From: Cacajao melanocephalus
Taxonomy: Eukaryota; Chordata; Mammalia; Primates; Pitheciidae
Assembly (NCBI GenBank): GCA_963573385.1
Contig: CAUYLG010065858.1
Location: forward strand, 1-64,000
Length of the DNA: 64,000 bases
Direction of reading: 5' to 3'
The position numbers and the translations under genes were made by a program. This document shows, in pieces, positions 1 to 17,116 of this stretch (position 1 is the first letter of the stretch; every line of letters starts with the position of its first letter). The notes under the pieces were generated by a model, which had not been told where the DNA came from, searched no databases, and saw only the letters and a list, made by a program, of their open reading frames with translations.

Positions 1-119
1 CCCCTTATCTGGGGGAGGGTCTTGTGAACAGGCACAGGGAAAAGTTCACTTTCTGCCTCCCAGGGGAGCAGGCAGGAGGGGATGTGGGGACCAGTTAGGA
101 GGCAAAAGATGGAGAGAAC

Positions 120-430
120 TATTTGCTTTATCCATGAGCTAAATTGCCGTCCCTAGTGGATTGAGAGAGCATCTTTCGCCAGTTCCAGCCAAAATCCCAG
201 GGCTGGTTCTCATGGGTCCAGTTTGGATTAAATGCTCATTGCTGACCCAATCAATCACTGAGCCTAGGGAGAAGGAATATATCAACTGGTTACATCCTCA
301 TACTAGGAATGAGAGGGTGAGATCAGCCCTGTCCAAACTATGTGGATTGAGAGCAGGGAGGGTTTGGTTCCTCAAAAGAAAACTGAGGTGGTGTTATCAG
401 AAGCTGGGGAAAGGAGGCTGGGAGGGTATT
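120..430 (+). repeat. Old interspersed repeat, family not named (3' part)
   Basis: Shares blocks such as CCCAGGGCTGGTTCTCATGG, GACCCAATCAATCACTGAGC and a gap-riddled tail with segments near 7.5, 12.2 and 28.1 kb. It is clearly a dispersed family, but I cannot assign its name. Confidence 0.5.
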
Positions 431-778
431 ACTGAGCTGTGGGAGACCTCGCGCTTTGGGAAACTTTGGGTAAAGTGTGCTGAGACAGTGAATAGGAGGA
501 GGGCACAGTAAATAACTGTGGATGAGTGGCAGGATAATTTAGATGTTTAGGCGCTGAGCTTGAGGGGTCTCCATCTATGATCCACTATCAAAAAAGGCCT
601 TTTGCGAACCTCCCTCATCAGTAATTGATGGGAACCACTGAGGGATTTCAGGGGACTGGCCAGAAATGTATTCTAGAAAATCCTTTTGGTAGACAATAAG
701 GAGGGCAGATGGTAAGGGGGCTGGGCAGTGAGGTTCAGAGGAGAAAGTGGGGTTTGGATAATGCGGAAAGACATTCCT
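430..778. other. Non-genic sequence, nothing recognised
   Basis: Low-complexity-free sequence, possibly very old L2/MIR remnants. No exon, promoter or RNA gene is apparent. Confidence 0.5.
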
Positions 779-1120
<342 letters not shown>

Positions 1121-1316
1121 TCAGGGTGGAGTGCAGCAATTCTAAGGGGTCTGAGGGAAATGTAGTTGGACCGCGGCAGGTTCAGCTGGCACGATGTTAT
1201 CTGGGTATCGAGGACTCAGTGAGCAGCCTTTGATAACGCCCTCCCCCTTTCAGTAAGGCAGGGAAGCTAGAATTTCTCCATTGGGAAAAGGGGGCTGGGC
1301 TTTGCTTTGAGAAACA

Positions 1317-1330
1317 CCGCTATCTGGTGG
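1317..1330 (-). promoter_or_regulatory. CTCF-like motif, one mismatch
   Basis: Minus strand CCACCAGATAGCGG matches the CTCF core at 13 of 14 positions. It lies in non-repeat sequence and points away from the pair at 12.65 kb. Confidence 0.4.
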
Positions 1331-1394
1331 TGCCTCTTTGCAATGTCAGCCTGTGGTTGTACTTCCTTTGTTGTTGCCAAGGCAAGATTTGCTC

Positions 1395-1560
1395 ACTCAG
1401 TGTTCACTGGCACGTCACTTCCTGAGTTGCTGTGTACCAGGCCCTGTGCTTGGTGATGGGACACAGCAGGGAACACGACAAATGAGGACCCCATTGCTGT
1501 GGAGTTGATGCTCTAGTGGAGGAGGCAGACACGGCGCGAATAACCACAGATGTCCTGAGT
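1395..1560 (-). repeat. L2 fragment
   Basis: Contains the reverse L2 3' block GTGTACCAGGCCCTGTGCTT and GATGCTCTAGTGGAGGAGGC. Confidence 0.7.
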
Positions 1561-1934
1561 TTGTAATCCTGGGCCTATGTGAGGGGTGATGATGGTTCCC
1601 TCTCACATGCGTGCTGCCGGCGAGACGGGCAGAACAGGTGCAGGGTGGTGTCTGCCTAATTTTCTCAAACTCTCTCACCTGCCTGGTGGGCAGGGCAGGA
1701 GATCGTGGTGGACTTTGGGGCTCCCTCTTGGTCCGGCCGTCCAGCTAGTGCCTGAATCTGGTCTGCAGTCTTCCTGCCAGGCTTTTTAGACACTTTGTGA
1801 ATTCTTCCAGTGACACAAAACTCATTCTTCTAGCAGCTTCTACTGTAGATAATCCTTTCTCTCCTGGGAAACTGCAGGGGCGATCATGTTTCTGCCCTCA
1901 CCCCCAACCCAGATGGACGGGGAAGCCATCCCTT
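1560..1934. other. Non-genic sequence
   Basis: No recognisable gene. The short open frames on both strands lack any family resemblance. Confidence 0.45.
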
Positions 1935-2890
<956 letters not shown>

Positions 2891-2951
2891 TGTTGTACTG
2901 AGCATTTACAATATGGCCAGTGCTTTGCATTCGCCATTGCAACAAATTTGA

Positions 2952-3700
<749 letters not shown>

Positions 3701-3835
3701 CAGAAGACTGTTGTGAGAATTAAATGAAGTCATGTATGTGACTTGCTTGGTTTAGCACCCAAAGCACAATGAATGGGGTTATTAGATGGATGATGAAAGC
3801 ACTTGATCATTTTTAGGTTGTCACACACTGGATTT

Positions 3836-3920
3836 CTCCCTCCCTCCTCCTTCCTGCCCTCCCTCTTTCTGTTTCCTTTCTTCTCTTGTTTACTTTCCTT
3901 TCTTTTTCCTTCCTTCCCTC
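3836..3920. repeat. Polypyrimidine (CCTT-rich) tract
   Basis: Degenerate CCTCCTT/TTCCTT low-complexity run. The purine-strand ORFs here are compositional artefacts. Confidence 0.75.
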
Positions 3921-4159
3921 TGAGCATTTCAATTCTGCTAAGATGGGCAGATTGAAGGACTGTTTGCTCCAAGAAAAAAATCTTAAACCTCTGAGATTTA
4001 TGCAAAGAATATGTGACTTCCTGACATGCCAGAGGCCCTGCTGCTTGACTTCAGCACAGTAACGCTGTTCCTTCATCAGCGACGCATACGATTTTTTCCC
4101 CCTTCTCATTTTCACGTTGCTGAACTAGGACATGCCTCATAGCTGGGAGTGCTTTTCCT

Positions 4160-4265
4160 GGAGACAGACCTCATCTTTCTTGTTAAACGCTGTGTCTCCA
4201 GCACCCAAGACAGTGCCGGGCTCTCTGCAGATGCTCGGTAAATATTTGGGGAATGAGTGAATTAA
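4160..4265 (+). repeat. L2 3' terminus
   Basis: GTGTCTCCAGCACCCAAGAC, then TCGGTAAATATTTGGGGAAT, then GAGTGAATTAA, as at L2 3' ends. Confidence 0.75.
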
Positions 4266-4559
4266 TTCTGACAGTGTAGCCGCCTTGCATGTGCAGGAAA
4301 TGTGTGTGTGCCGCTGCCGCTGACAAAACTTGCTGGCACATCCGCAGAAAGTCTCTCATCTCACTGGGGAAACGCCTAGATTCTGTTTCTGCCAGACTGC
4401 CTTTCCCTGTCTGATTTCCTCCAGCCCTGACTTGGAATGAAGAAGTGGCACTCCCAGGGGCGACATCATTAGAAAATACCGCCTGTGGTAACCTATGGAG
4501 CACCCCAAGGATGGGGACCCCAGCATCTTCCCTTTGTGATGATGAAATATTTTAGACAT

Positions 4560-5084
<525 letters not shown>

Positions 5085-5147
5085 ACAGGACATTTTTGTG
5101 ATTCACAGTAGTTATGTTCTGTAAAGTTGCCATGAATACTGAATTAA

Positions 5148-5491
<344 letters not shown>

Positions 5492-5544
5492 GTTATGCTT
5501 TAGATCCTAAAAAAAACTCATCCTGGTCAATTCCATTTTCTTCA

Positions 5545-5650
5545 TTTTACAAAAGAGTGTTAGGAAGTGTTAAGGGACTCCCAGAGGCTGCCTCATTAAC
5601 AGGTGCTGGAGCTGGGATTCAAACCCCAGCCAGCTGGCCCAGGGCTGGAG
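5545..5650 (-). repeat. MIR fragment
   Basis: Reverse MIR core (CATTAACAGGTGCTGGAGCT, GGGATTCAAACCCCAG). Confidence 0.7.
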
Positions 5651-5922
5651 CTTCTTGCACTACATAGACCTGCCCCTACTGTCTCTGTCCGCTGGTAACG
5701 TCCTTATGAGACTGGAACAAGAAGACAGAGTGGGGCCCTGTTTGACTTCAGCTTGGAATGTGCACATTGAGCAACTCAAATTTTTCACTAATCTCTGCTT
5801 GTCTGTGAGTAACTACAAATGTGCTGCAAGTATTGATTTTAGGGTTAAAAATAATTTTAACAAATAAGCAAATACAGAATCTGTGAATAATGAGGACTGG
5901 CTGCATATGTATGTATTTACTA

Positions 5923-6346
<424 letters not shown>

Positions 6347-6399
6347 TTATTTCCTCTACAGGTTGCTGACAGTGTAGCTGTGGTTCATTTTTACTGCTG

Positions 6400-6545
6400 T
6401 GGAGGAATAGTGTTTATTAAGCAGCTGCTATGTTCCAGGAGTAAATACTTTATATTTCATATTTGGTTGAACCTTTAAGGCTCCCCCCTCCAATCAGTTA
6501 GATACTATTCTTATTCCCATTTGACAAAAGAAGAAATTGAGGCAT
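6400..6545 (-). repeat. MIR
   Basis: TTTATTAAGCAGCTGCTATG ... TTATTCCCATTTGACAAAAG ... AATTGAGGCATC, reverse MIR. Confidence 0.75.
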
Positions 6546-6834
6546 CAGTTGCCCTAAGTGCTTAGGAAATGTTTATTGAAGGAGTGAGTGATGGAGGTGA
6601 CCTAAGTGATCATCAATAGGATGATTGGATCAATGTAGAATTCTAAGTTTAGGTGGACGTATGAACAGCTGTCATAGGGAAACTTTCAAGGAAGGCATGG
6701 ACTCAGGTTTGCAAGAGTTCTAGCACTGGGTGTTGTGTTTTGGGGGTTCAGCTTGTGGGGAAGGTGGAGAAGACCTGGATGCTGGCCAGCTAAACCCCAG
6801 AGGTCTCGCTTGAAGACACCACCTTCTCTTCCAG

Positions 6835-7030
6835 CGGTCTCCTGTGCTGTGTCAGAGTGGAGTGGCTGAAGTCGCTGTGTGAAGCCCTGCCAGGCCTCCT
6901 ACCGTATACGCCCGGAGGCGTGTCCTGCAGGAGCCGAGGAATGGGGGTGTCCCCTGCCCCCTGCTGGAAGAGCAGGCGGTTTGTGTGGAGTACTGGAGCC
7001 ACCAGGAAGTGGAGTGCCAGCAGTCCTTGA
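6835..7030 (+). pseudogene. SBSPON-like exon encoding a thrombospondin type 1 repeat, disrupted
   Basis: After a strong acceptor (CTTCTCTTCCAG, AG at 6833-6834) the frame starting at 6837 reads VSCAVSEWSG, then TGA at 6867-6869, then SRCVKPCQASYRIR. This is a thrombospondin repeat WxxWxxC motif (WSGWSRC) whose second Trp codon has become a stop. At the C-run 6911-6913 the frame shifts by one extra base. The new frame continues RRRVLQEPRNGGVPCP and then LLEEQAVCVEYW, up to a GTGAGT donor at 7031. The match to remembered human SBSPON (RRRSVQQEPQNGGAPCP and then LEERAGCLEY) is unmistakable. Related functional proteins are secreted matrix proteins. Two lesions in one 196-nt exon with otherwise preserved codons and splice sites argue for an inactivated paralogue and not a chance ORF. 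The opposite-strand ORF here is a shadow. Confidence 0.85.
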
Positions 7031-7240
7031 GTGAGTGGGGTTGGGGCCCAGGGGTGGCTTTCAGTGGGAACAGTCAGGCTGGACTGTAGGGCTCTCCATG
7101 AATTCCTAGGTGGGGTCTGAGTTTGGGGTGGGGCTTTGCCTGCCTTTGGCCCCGATCCCCCTTCTCTTTTTGTGAATGAGTTCAGAAGCTCTGACCTCCA
7201 CTGGGCGTCTCAGTCTCCTTTCTGCTCCTCTTCCTGTGTG
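7031..7240 (+). other. Intron between SBSPON-like exons, start
   Basis: Begins with a GTGAGT donor. Unique G-rich sequence, with no sign of the missing linking exon. Confidence 0.6.
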
Positions 7241-7680
7241 TATCAGTCAGGGCTTTGGATGTAGGTGACAGGAGACCCAACTTAATGTGAACTGAGCAAA
7301 AATGTGTGGCTCCTGTAACTAAAATTCCAGGGACTGCGTTCAGGCATGGCTGGATCCGGGAGCTCCAACAATGTTGCCTGGAATCTCTCTCCATATCTCA
7401 GCTCTGTTTTCCTCTCAGTTGGCCTATTCTCAAGCAGGCTTTTCCCTGTAATGATCTTTGACAGCTTCAGGCTTCCCTCCAGCCAGCCTAGCAGCTGAAG
7501 AGAAGACCCCTTTCCCCATAGTTCCAGCAAATATCCTAGGATAAAGTCTCATGGATAAAGTGCTCCCTTTGAAGCTGCAAAGGTGACTCAGCCCCACCTG
7601 AATGAGAGTAGAGAAGGGGTGTTCTTACAGGACAATTGTGGAGAATGGCTGCCTGGCAGATGCCCGCTACATTGCTCACC
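7241..7680 (+). repeat. Old interspersed repeat, family not named (longest copy)
   Basis: GGATGTAGGTGACAGGAGAC, TTCAGGCATGGCTGGATCC and CAGCCCCACCTGAATGAGAG recur in diverged form at 11.9-12.3 kb, 22.2-22.35 kb and, in parts, at 120-430 and (reversed) 28.0-28.3 kb. Confidence 0.55.
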
Positions 7681-7706
7681 CTGATCAAGGTTGCTACAAA
7701 AAATAG

Positions 7707-8078
<372 letters not shown>

Positions 8079-8224
8079 AGTGATGCCCATTTTATAGCTG
8101 AAGACATTGACCAAGAGAATGAAAGTGATTTTCCTAAGGCGTAGAAGACAAGCAATAGGACTAAAATGTCCTTTTCCAATCTCTTCCCATGCTTCAGCCT
8201 GGTGGGGAGGGAAGGCTGTTCTGA

Positions 8225-8392
8225 AACACAGATCCCACCATGCCGTCACTCTCCTGTTTTAAGTTCTTCAGTAGCTGCCCATTGTCCTCTGGTAAAAACC
8301 CAAACTCCTTATGGGGCATATAGCTTCCACGTGTGCTGGCTGTTGCCTTCTGAGACCTGGTTTCCTTGCTCATTGTGCCTGTGTTTTAAAGG
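8225..8392 (+). repeat. L2 fragment
   Basis: CATGCCGTCACTCTCCTGTT and CAAACTCCTTATGGGGCATA match L2. Confidence 0.7.
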
Positions 8393-8555
8393 ATCAGGCT
8401 GGGTGTGGTGGTGAGCACACCTATAGTCCCAGCTACTCAGGAAGCTGAGGCTGGAGGATCACTTGAGGCCAGAAGTTTGAGGTTTAGTGAACTATAATTG
8501 CACTACGGGATGCTGTTTCTAAAAATCAATCAACCAACCAATCAATCAATCAAAG
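8393..8555 (+). repeat. Alu monomer or internally deleted Alu, (CAAT)n tail
   Basis: GGCTGGGTGTGGTGGTGAGC with an ageing right half and a CAATCAATCAAT tail. Confidence 0.85.
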
Positions 8556-8820
8556 GGTCATTCTGACTGTTATGTGGACAGCAGACTGAAGGGGGTCAGA
8601 GGGAATCAGGGACCCCAGGGAAGAGATGGCTGTAATGGTTCAGGCAAGAGATTATGGTGGCTGAACTAGGGAGGTGGCAGTGGGGTGATGAAAAGTGGGA
8701 ATTTCATTTCCTCTGCCTGAAATGTTTCTCCCTGCCCCCTGCCACCCCCATCCAGCCATTCCTGGATCATCACTTCCTGTAAAGATGTCAGTTTCCCCCA
8801 GGAAGATCAGGAAGATCACC
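8556..8820. repeat. L2 fragments in opposite orientations
   Basis: 8556-8690 is reverse L2 (GGTCATTCTGACTGTTATGT ... GATTATGGTGGCTGAACTAG). 8700-8820 is forward L2 (TTCCTCTGCCTGAAATGTTT). Confidence 0.6.
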
Positions 8821-8825
8821 CTGAC

Positions 8826-9345
<520 letters not shown>

Positions 9346-9509
9346 TATTTTCCTTGCTCGTTATTCCAGCCACGAGGCTCTGATCTTTCTGACTGATCCC
9401 TTGAACCTGCTTTCAAAACATCTCACCTCTATTTGACTGCTTGTCCCTTCACCATAGCATAAGAGTAATAGCTGAATCACAGTAGCTAACAATGTCAAAC
9501 AAATTACAA

Positions 9510-9740
9510 AGGGAAGAAACACTCGCTGAGCACCTGCCTTGTGCCAGACCCTGGACCAATGTTATGTTACATTCTGACAGTCACCCCAGGATGTAGGTGC
9601 TAATATTATCCCCATTTTGCTGATAACGAAAATGAGGCTCAAAGAGGTGCAGTAACTTGATCAAGGTCACTCAACTATAACAAGGGGTGCTGGGACTAGA
9701 ACCTGGGCTTAGCTGGGGCTCTCCTTACTGCTCTAGGTGA
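9510..9740 (-). repeat. MIR
   Basis: GCTGAGCACCTGCCTTGTGC ... TTATCCCCATTTTGCTGATA ... AGGTCACTCAACTAT, a near-complete reverse MIR. Confidence 0.88.
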
Positions 9741-9903
9741 CACTGAAAGTACCACTACAGCTGTTGGAAGAGGGAAGGGAGGCTGTGTGTTAGGGATTCC
9801 TAAGGAATCACCAACCTCTTGTGAATTTTCAATTATCCTCTTCTATGTTCTCCTCTGTTTGAACTAGAAAGGAAGAAACTTGGAAGCTGGCCCAGTAAAA
9901 TAA

Positions 9904-10325
9904 TTTTATTCATTCATCTATCCATCAACCCACCACCCATACCTCCTTTCCCCCATCTTTCCATTGTTCTATTCACTCATTCATCTGTTCTCCCATCCAT
10001 CCATCCGTCTATGCATCTACTCATCCATCTAGCCATTTCCACTCATCTCTCTTCACATCCCTTCTTCCATTTTTCTATCTTCCCATCCATCCAGCCAGCC
10101 ATCTATCCATCCATTTCTTTATTCATTCACCTATCCATTCACGTGTCAACTCTCCATCCATCTTTTCCATTCATCCTCTCTTTCACCCATCCATTCTTCT
10201 ACTCATCTCTCTGTCTCTCCTTTCTTCTATCCTCCCATCTTCCCACTTACCTACCTTTTATACATCCATTCTTTCTTTCTTCCATCATTTCAGCTATCCA
10301 TCCATGTATTCATTCAGTCCTTGAC
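9904..10325. repeat. Degenerate (ATCC/ATTC)n tandem array
   Basis: About 420 bases of interrupted CATCCATC / TTCATTCA tetranucleotides. The 176-codon open frame across it is a repeat artefact. Confidence 0.93.
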
Positions 10326-10362
10326 TTTAAAAATTTTATTTTCTTCTTTTTAAATTATTTAA

Positions 10363-10709
<347 letters not shown>

Positions 10710-10739
10710 CAACATTGATTTTTAAGTCCTCAATAATTA

Positions 10740-11850
<1,111 letters not shown>

Positions 11851-11929
11851 AGTAAATATCAGTTGAAAGAATAAGGTCTGAACTAAGTCAGCGGCAATGG
11901 AGATGGACAGGAGAAGTAAAAGAGATAGG

Positions 11930-12345
11930 ACTCTTTGGATTGCAAGTGACAGAAACTTAGCTCAGATCACGTCAAGTGAAAAGGAGAAGTATTGGTTTAG
12001 ATAACTGGGAGGGAAGTTCTGAAATGACATTACTTCAGGCAGGGCTGGCGCCAAGAGTGCGTGTAAGGCTGTCAGAGCTGGCTCTTGTCCCCTCTCTTTC
12101 TGTCACTTGCTCTATGGGTTGGCTTTATTCTTAAGCAGGCTCTTTCCCTGTGGTGGTCAAGATGAGCATCTTGGAGACATTGTGGTGATAAGCAGCCCGA
12201 CGTCCTCCCAGTTCAGTAACCCCAAAGGTGTCCTCTTGGAAGTCTCTGTGATCATATCTGGAGGAGACCCTGGTTGGAACTGCTTGGATCCCGGGCCATC
12301 CCTGAACCAGTCGTCATGGCCAGGAAGATGGGGAACTCTGGCCAC
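11930..12345 (+). repeat. Old interspersed repeat, family not named
   Basis: TTGGATTGCAAGTGACAGAA, CTTCAGGCAGGGCTGG and TTAAGCAGGCTCTTTCCCTG parallel the copy at 7.24 kb. Confidence 0.5.
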
Positions 12346-12618
12346 TCAACTCTAATCATGTGTCTGCCTTAGTGGCAGCTGTGGGAGCCACGGCCAGGCC
12401 GGCTGAGTGATGACCCCTCCAAGACCATAGAGCGATGGCAAGAATTTCCCAAACTGCCAAAAGGGGAAGAGAAATTGTGAGGGGAAGACGCAATTTTCGG
12501 TGATCACAGATGTCTGGTAGGACACAGATTCCCGAGGGGCTGTAGGGGCAGATCAGAGAGGAAGGGGCTAGGGATGGGCTTTGGGCTGCGCCTGGAAGAA
12601 AACCGGGGGGCCCTGTGG

Positions 12619-12632
12619 CCACCAGGGGGCAG
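12619..12632 (+). promoter_or_regulatory. CTCF core motif, perfect consensus
   Basis: CCACCAGGGGGCAG fits the CTCF core CCASYAGRKGGCRS at all 14 positions. It lies in non-repeat DNA 49 bases before a second motif in the same orientation. Confidence 0.6.
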
Positions 12633-12645
12633 CAGCTTCACATAG

Positions 12646-13155
<510 letters not shown>

Positions 13156-13189
13156 CAAATCTTTTTAATAGAATAGGATCTTTTGAAAA

Positions 13190-13575
13190 AACGCAGTGGA
13201 GTGCTTAAGAGTATCCCTTTAGGCTTGTTTTCAGCAGAGGTGGTTCCATTTTCAGTCCCACTGCTGATTAGCTGTGTGACTTTGGGTAAGCTGTCTCTCT
13301 GATCTTCAGTTTCCTAATCTGTAAACTAGGGGAAACACCTACCTTGCAGGTGTTCCATATTCCATTGGTCCCAAAGATTTATTTAACATTTGAAAAATTA
13401 AGCTGCATATAATTCTAGGAGTTGGACCTAACAGTAAACAAAACAGATGAACATTCCTGGAATTGTGGAGCCAGCGTTCTAATGGGGAAGACAGATGAAA
13501 AATAAACCATTCAGTCTTTTGGATAAAGTGCTTAGAACAGGGCACATGGTAAACCCTCCATAATGTTAACTTAAA
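13190..13575. repeat. MIR (+) interrupted by L2 (-)
   Basis: MIR at 13190-13345 (TAGCTGTGTGACTTTGGGTA). L2-like at 13375-13510 (CAAAACAGATGAACATTCCT). MIR end at 13517-13575 (CTTAGAACAGGGCACATGGT). Confidence 0.7.
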
Positions 13576-13748
13576 AAGCAGGAGCTGAGCCTTGCTGTAT
13601 GCAACCTGTTGAGGCCAATTGGGTTACACAAGGTTTCTGTATCAGGGAGAAATTGTACCACCCGGGCCTAAGAAAGGGCTGGGTGCACACTAGGTGCTTC
13701 ACAAATGCTCATGGGTACTTGGGGTGGTATCTCCCTGTGTCGCTGCAG

Positions 13749-13925
13749 GTACTGTGTTCAGTTCCAGTTGGGGTCCATTCCAGGGAGCTGCAGGCAGGTG
13801 AGGGTACCCCATGCCCAGTGGACAAGGTATCTGACCCAGGGCCACACAGTCTGCATGAGGTATGAATGGCCTGCCCAGGATGCCAGGAGCCAGCGCTGTT
13901 ACAGGGGCAGCGGTGGGGCCCAAGG
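13749..13925 (+). pseudogene. SBSPON-like C-terminal exon (CVQF exon), open
   Basis: Acceptor GTGTCGCTGCAG (AG at 13747-13748) is followed by one base and then an open frame: YCVQFQLGSIPGSCRQ, then WTRYLTQGHTVCMRYEW, then QRCYRGSGGAQ. It ends in a GTGAGC donor at 13926. It aligns with remembered SBSPON GYCMEF and WMQYLREGYTVC. The exon starts by completing a Gly codon and ends with two bases of another Gly codon, the phases expected for the family. No stop or frameshift is present in 59 codons. It belongs with 6835-7030 and 19097-19214. The upstream exon ends with one base, so direct joining to this exon would not keep frame. A linking exon is implied but not found. Confidence 0.85.
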
Positions 13926-14084
13926 GTGAGCGACTGGACTCGGGCATGGGCGGATGTGGCTGTAGAGCCCAGGGCATCTCTGCTGCCTGAGACAGCACCC
14001 CGGGAGAGAAGCTGCTCTCTGGTCAGGGCAGGGCCCAGCAGGGTCCCAATCCCAGTATCCAAGGAGACCAGCCAGTTAGGAGCT

Positions 14085-14190
14085 GGGTCCTGCCACTTCC
14101 AGTGGTGTTAACTTGGGCAAATCTTATCACCTCTCAGATCACTAAGTGCCTCATCTGAAGATGCAGATAATGAGAGGAATTCCCCATTGG
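14085..14190 (+). repeat. MIR fragment
   Basis: GGTCCTGCCACTTCCAGTGG, TTGGGCAAATCTTATCACCT and TGCCTCATCTGAAGATG. Confidence 0.7.
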
Positions 14191-14249
14191 GCAGGGGCGG
14201 GGCTAAGTGAGATGAGGGCATAGGACAGCTTGTGACGTCCAGAAGGTAG

Positions 14250-14755
<506 letters not shown>

Positions 14756-14864
14756 GCAGGGTATCATGGAAAGCGCTTCACGCATTCTAATTATAATACT
14801 GGCTTACGCTGGTCAAGTGCTTCCTATGAGCTGAGAATTATTCAAGGCTCTTTATACTCCTTCA

Positions 14865-15600
14865 TTCATTCAGTGCTGAGCATGTGCTAGGCACTGTTCT
14901 GGGCACTGGCAAGTCTGCAGTGAAAAAAACAGCCCTGGTCCCTTCCCTTGTGCAGACAGGAAGGTCCCTTCCCTTCTGCCAGGAGGAGACGGACATTAGA
15001 CAAGTGCATCTACAGTTTGTCAGATGGGAGATTAGTGTTAGGAGAGAAAGCAGAGTGCGGGTGATGTCCTGAGGGTGTTAATTTGTTTTTTGTTTTTGGG
15101 TCTTGCGCTGTTGCCCAGGCTGAAGTGCAGTGGTGCAATCGCAGCTCACTGCAGCCTCAACCTCCTGGGCTCACCTCAGGTCCTCTCACCTCAGCCTCCC
15201 AAGTAGCTGGGACTACAGGATGCGCCACGATGCCTGGCTACTTTTTGTATTTTTTATAGAGACAGGGTTTCAGCATGCTGCCCACGCTGGTCTCCAACAC
15301 CTTGGCTCAAGCGATCTGCCTGCCTCAGCCTCCCCAAATGCTGGGATTATGGGTGTGAACCACCGCATCCGGCCACTATTTTTAAAAGCCTGTTCATGGA
15401 GGGCAACAGAAAGGAGGTGATATTTGGGTGGACATCTGAAGGAAATGAGGGAAGAGACACGTGGATCTCTGGAGGAATAGCTTTGCAGGCAGAGGGACGG
15501 CGAATGCAAAGACGCTGAGGAGAAAAGAGGCCACTGTGGCAGGAGCAGAGTGAATGAGGCGGAGCGTGGAAGAAGGTGCGGTCACACTAACACACACACA
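14865..15600 (-). repeat. L2 split by an old Alu
   Basis: Left TTCATTCATTCAGTGCTGAG ... TGTGCTAGGCACTGTTCTGG. Right GGAGGTGATATTTGGGTGGA ... GCAGAGGGACGGCGAATGCA. Confidence 0.82.
15083..15375 (-). repeat. AluJ-type
   Basis: TTGGGTCTTGCGCTGTTGCC to CACCGCATCCGGCC; diverged. Confidence 0.92.
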
Positions 15601-15639
15601 GAATGCCACTGAAACATTGCACGCATGTATCATGGATAC

Positions 15640-16270
15640 TTTTAGAATTCTGCTTTCCAGACGAGTGGACTGAGATACAAAGAGGTGCGCAAGGTCACAT
15701 ACCTAGCAAACGGCAGAAACGAGATTTGACTCTGAACTGCTCAGACCCCTCAAGCCAAGCTCTAAAATCTAGCGTTTCTCACTGAATGTGCTTTTCCAGT
15801 GCAGGGATCTTTATACTGTTGGAACATGAGCTGTCCTGGGGTCTGTGCAGGGAGTTCTACCATGGAGGGTGTTAATTTCCTTCTTTTAAACATTAAGCAG
15901 TCCTGCTCACTGTAAACTCAGAGCGGGGAGTGCTAACGCCAGTTAGGGTGTTAGAGACTGATGCATCTGGACAGGAGGCATTGGGACCACACAGATCTGG
16001 GTTCAGATTCCACCTCTGGCCCTGGCTGGCTGTGTGACTCTGGGTAAACCCTACACATGACCCTGACAGTCACCACACATACGATTGTAGGGAGGATCCT
16101 GAGCCCTTTGCACCGTACCTGACCCCTTGTAGATACCCAGTAGTGGGGGCTGCTGTCATTATGTCTAATCTGCAGAATAGATATAATAAGACCTATTTTG
16201 TGAAAATGAGATGTAATGGATGTGATGAACCTGGCACATAGTAGGTGCCCACTAAATACATGTGCAACAA
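15640..16270. repeat. MIR (-) and MIR (+)
   Basis: Reverse MIR at 15640-15775 (GCAAGGTCACATACCTAGCA). Forward MIR at 15980-16270 (CAGATCTGGGTTCAGATTCC, CCTGGCACATAGTAGGTGCC). Confidence 0.78.
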
Positions 16271-17060
16271 TATTATCACACTATAGGGTGGCCCTTCCTG
16301 CCAGCCTCCCTTCTAACCTCCCTCCCACTTACCTGTCCTAAACCTGAGATTCCACTGTTAGAGATTCATTCTTTGGGATAGGCACTCACTTTTTAGAGCT
16401 TCAGTTTATCCATCAATCTTTGGAGAAGCCTTTCTAGCCTTAAGACTCTGATTAATCCCAAATTTCTCTTTCTGGACACAAATCCTCTGGGATGTGAAAC
16501 ATGGTACTTTGGCAAGGCTGAGATGTGGGTCCCAGGGGCCACAGTGCCCACGAGGAATGGGAAGGGACAGAAAGGAGAGTCAGGGCTGCGTCCGAGACAA
16601 GCGTCTCTCCACACTCCCCACCTGGGGCCAGGCTGGCAGAGCAGGTGACGGAAGGTCTGATGGGAGCATGAGCTCACCAGGAAGGACTGGCAGAGCAGGG
16701 GGGTCCAAGCGAGGAGAGGCATGAGCCGTCAGCCGGATTCTTTCCATGGGCAGCTGTGAGAGCGGGCGTGCCAAGGGCATGGGCCTGGAGAGGGATTAGC
16801 CTGTCAGTTGGGAATTTTTGGAAGGTTTATTTAGCTTGAGAAGTGTCCCTGAGTTTGGGTCAAGCATAAGGAACACCTGCCATGAGCCACTCACCTACTG
16901 CGCGCTGGGCACCAGGCAGGTGCGTCACATGTGTGTTCATAGTTAGGCCTTAGGAGCCCTTTTAGACAAGGGACATGAACTCCATTCTATATAGTGATGA
17001 TGGCAATAATAATAGCAGCTTTAAATGCTATCACTTGTAAAACACCTATTATCTGCCGGA
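16271..17060. other. Non-genic sequence with weak MIR remnants
   Basis: Unique 16271-16850, then reverse MIR-like pieces at about 16870-16985 and 17015-17060. No exon of the SBSPON-like gene falls here. Confidence 0.5.
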
Positions 17061-17116
17061 TACTGGCTTAGAAGCTTACAACAGTGCCTAGCACCACCGT
17101 GGGAGGCACTCAATCA

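Noticed and set aside
6790..7002. 70-codon minus-strand ORF over the SBSPON-like exon
   Set aside because: Opposite strand of the recognised plus-strand exon.
13700..14060. Possible CpG island or promoter from the cluster of ORFs on both strands
   Set aside because: CpG density is modest. The openness is explained by the SBSPON-like exon at 13749-13925 and local GC content.
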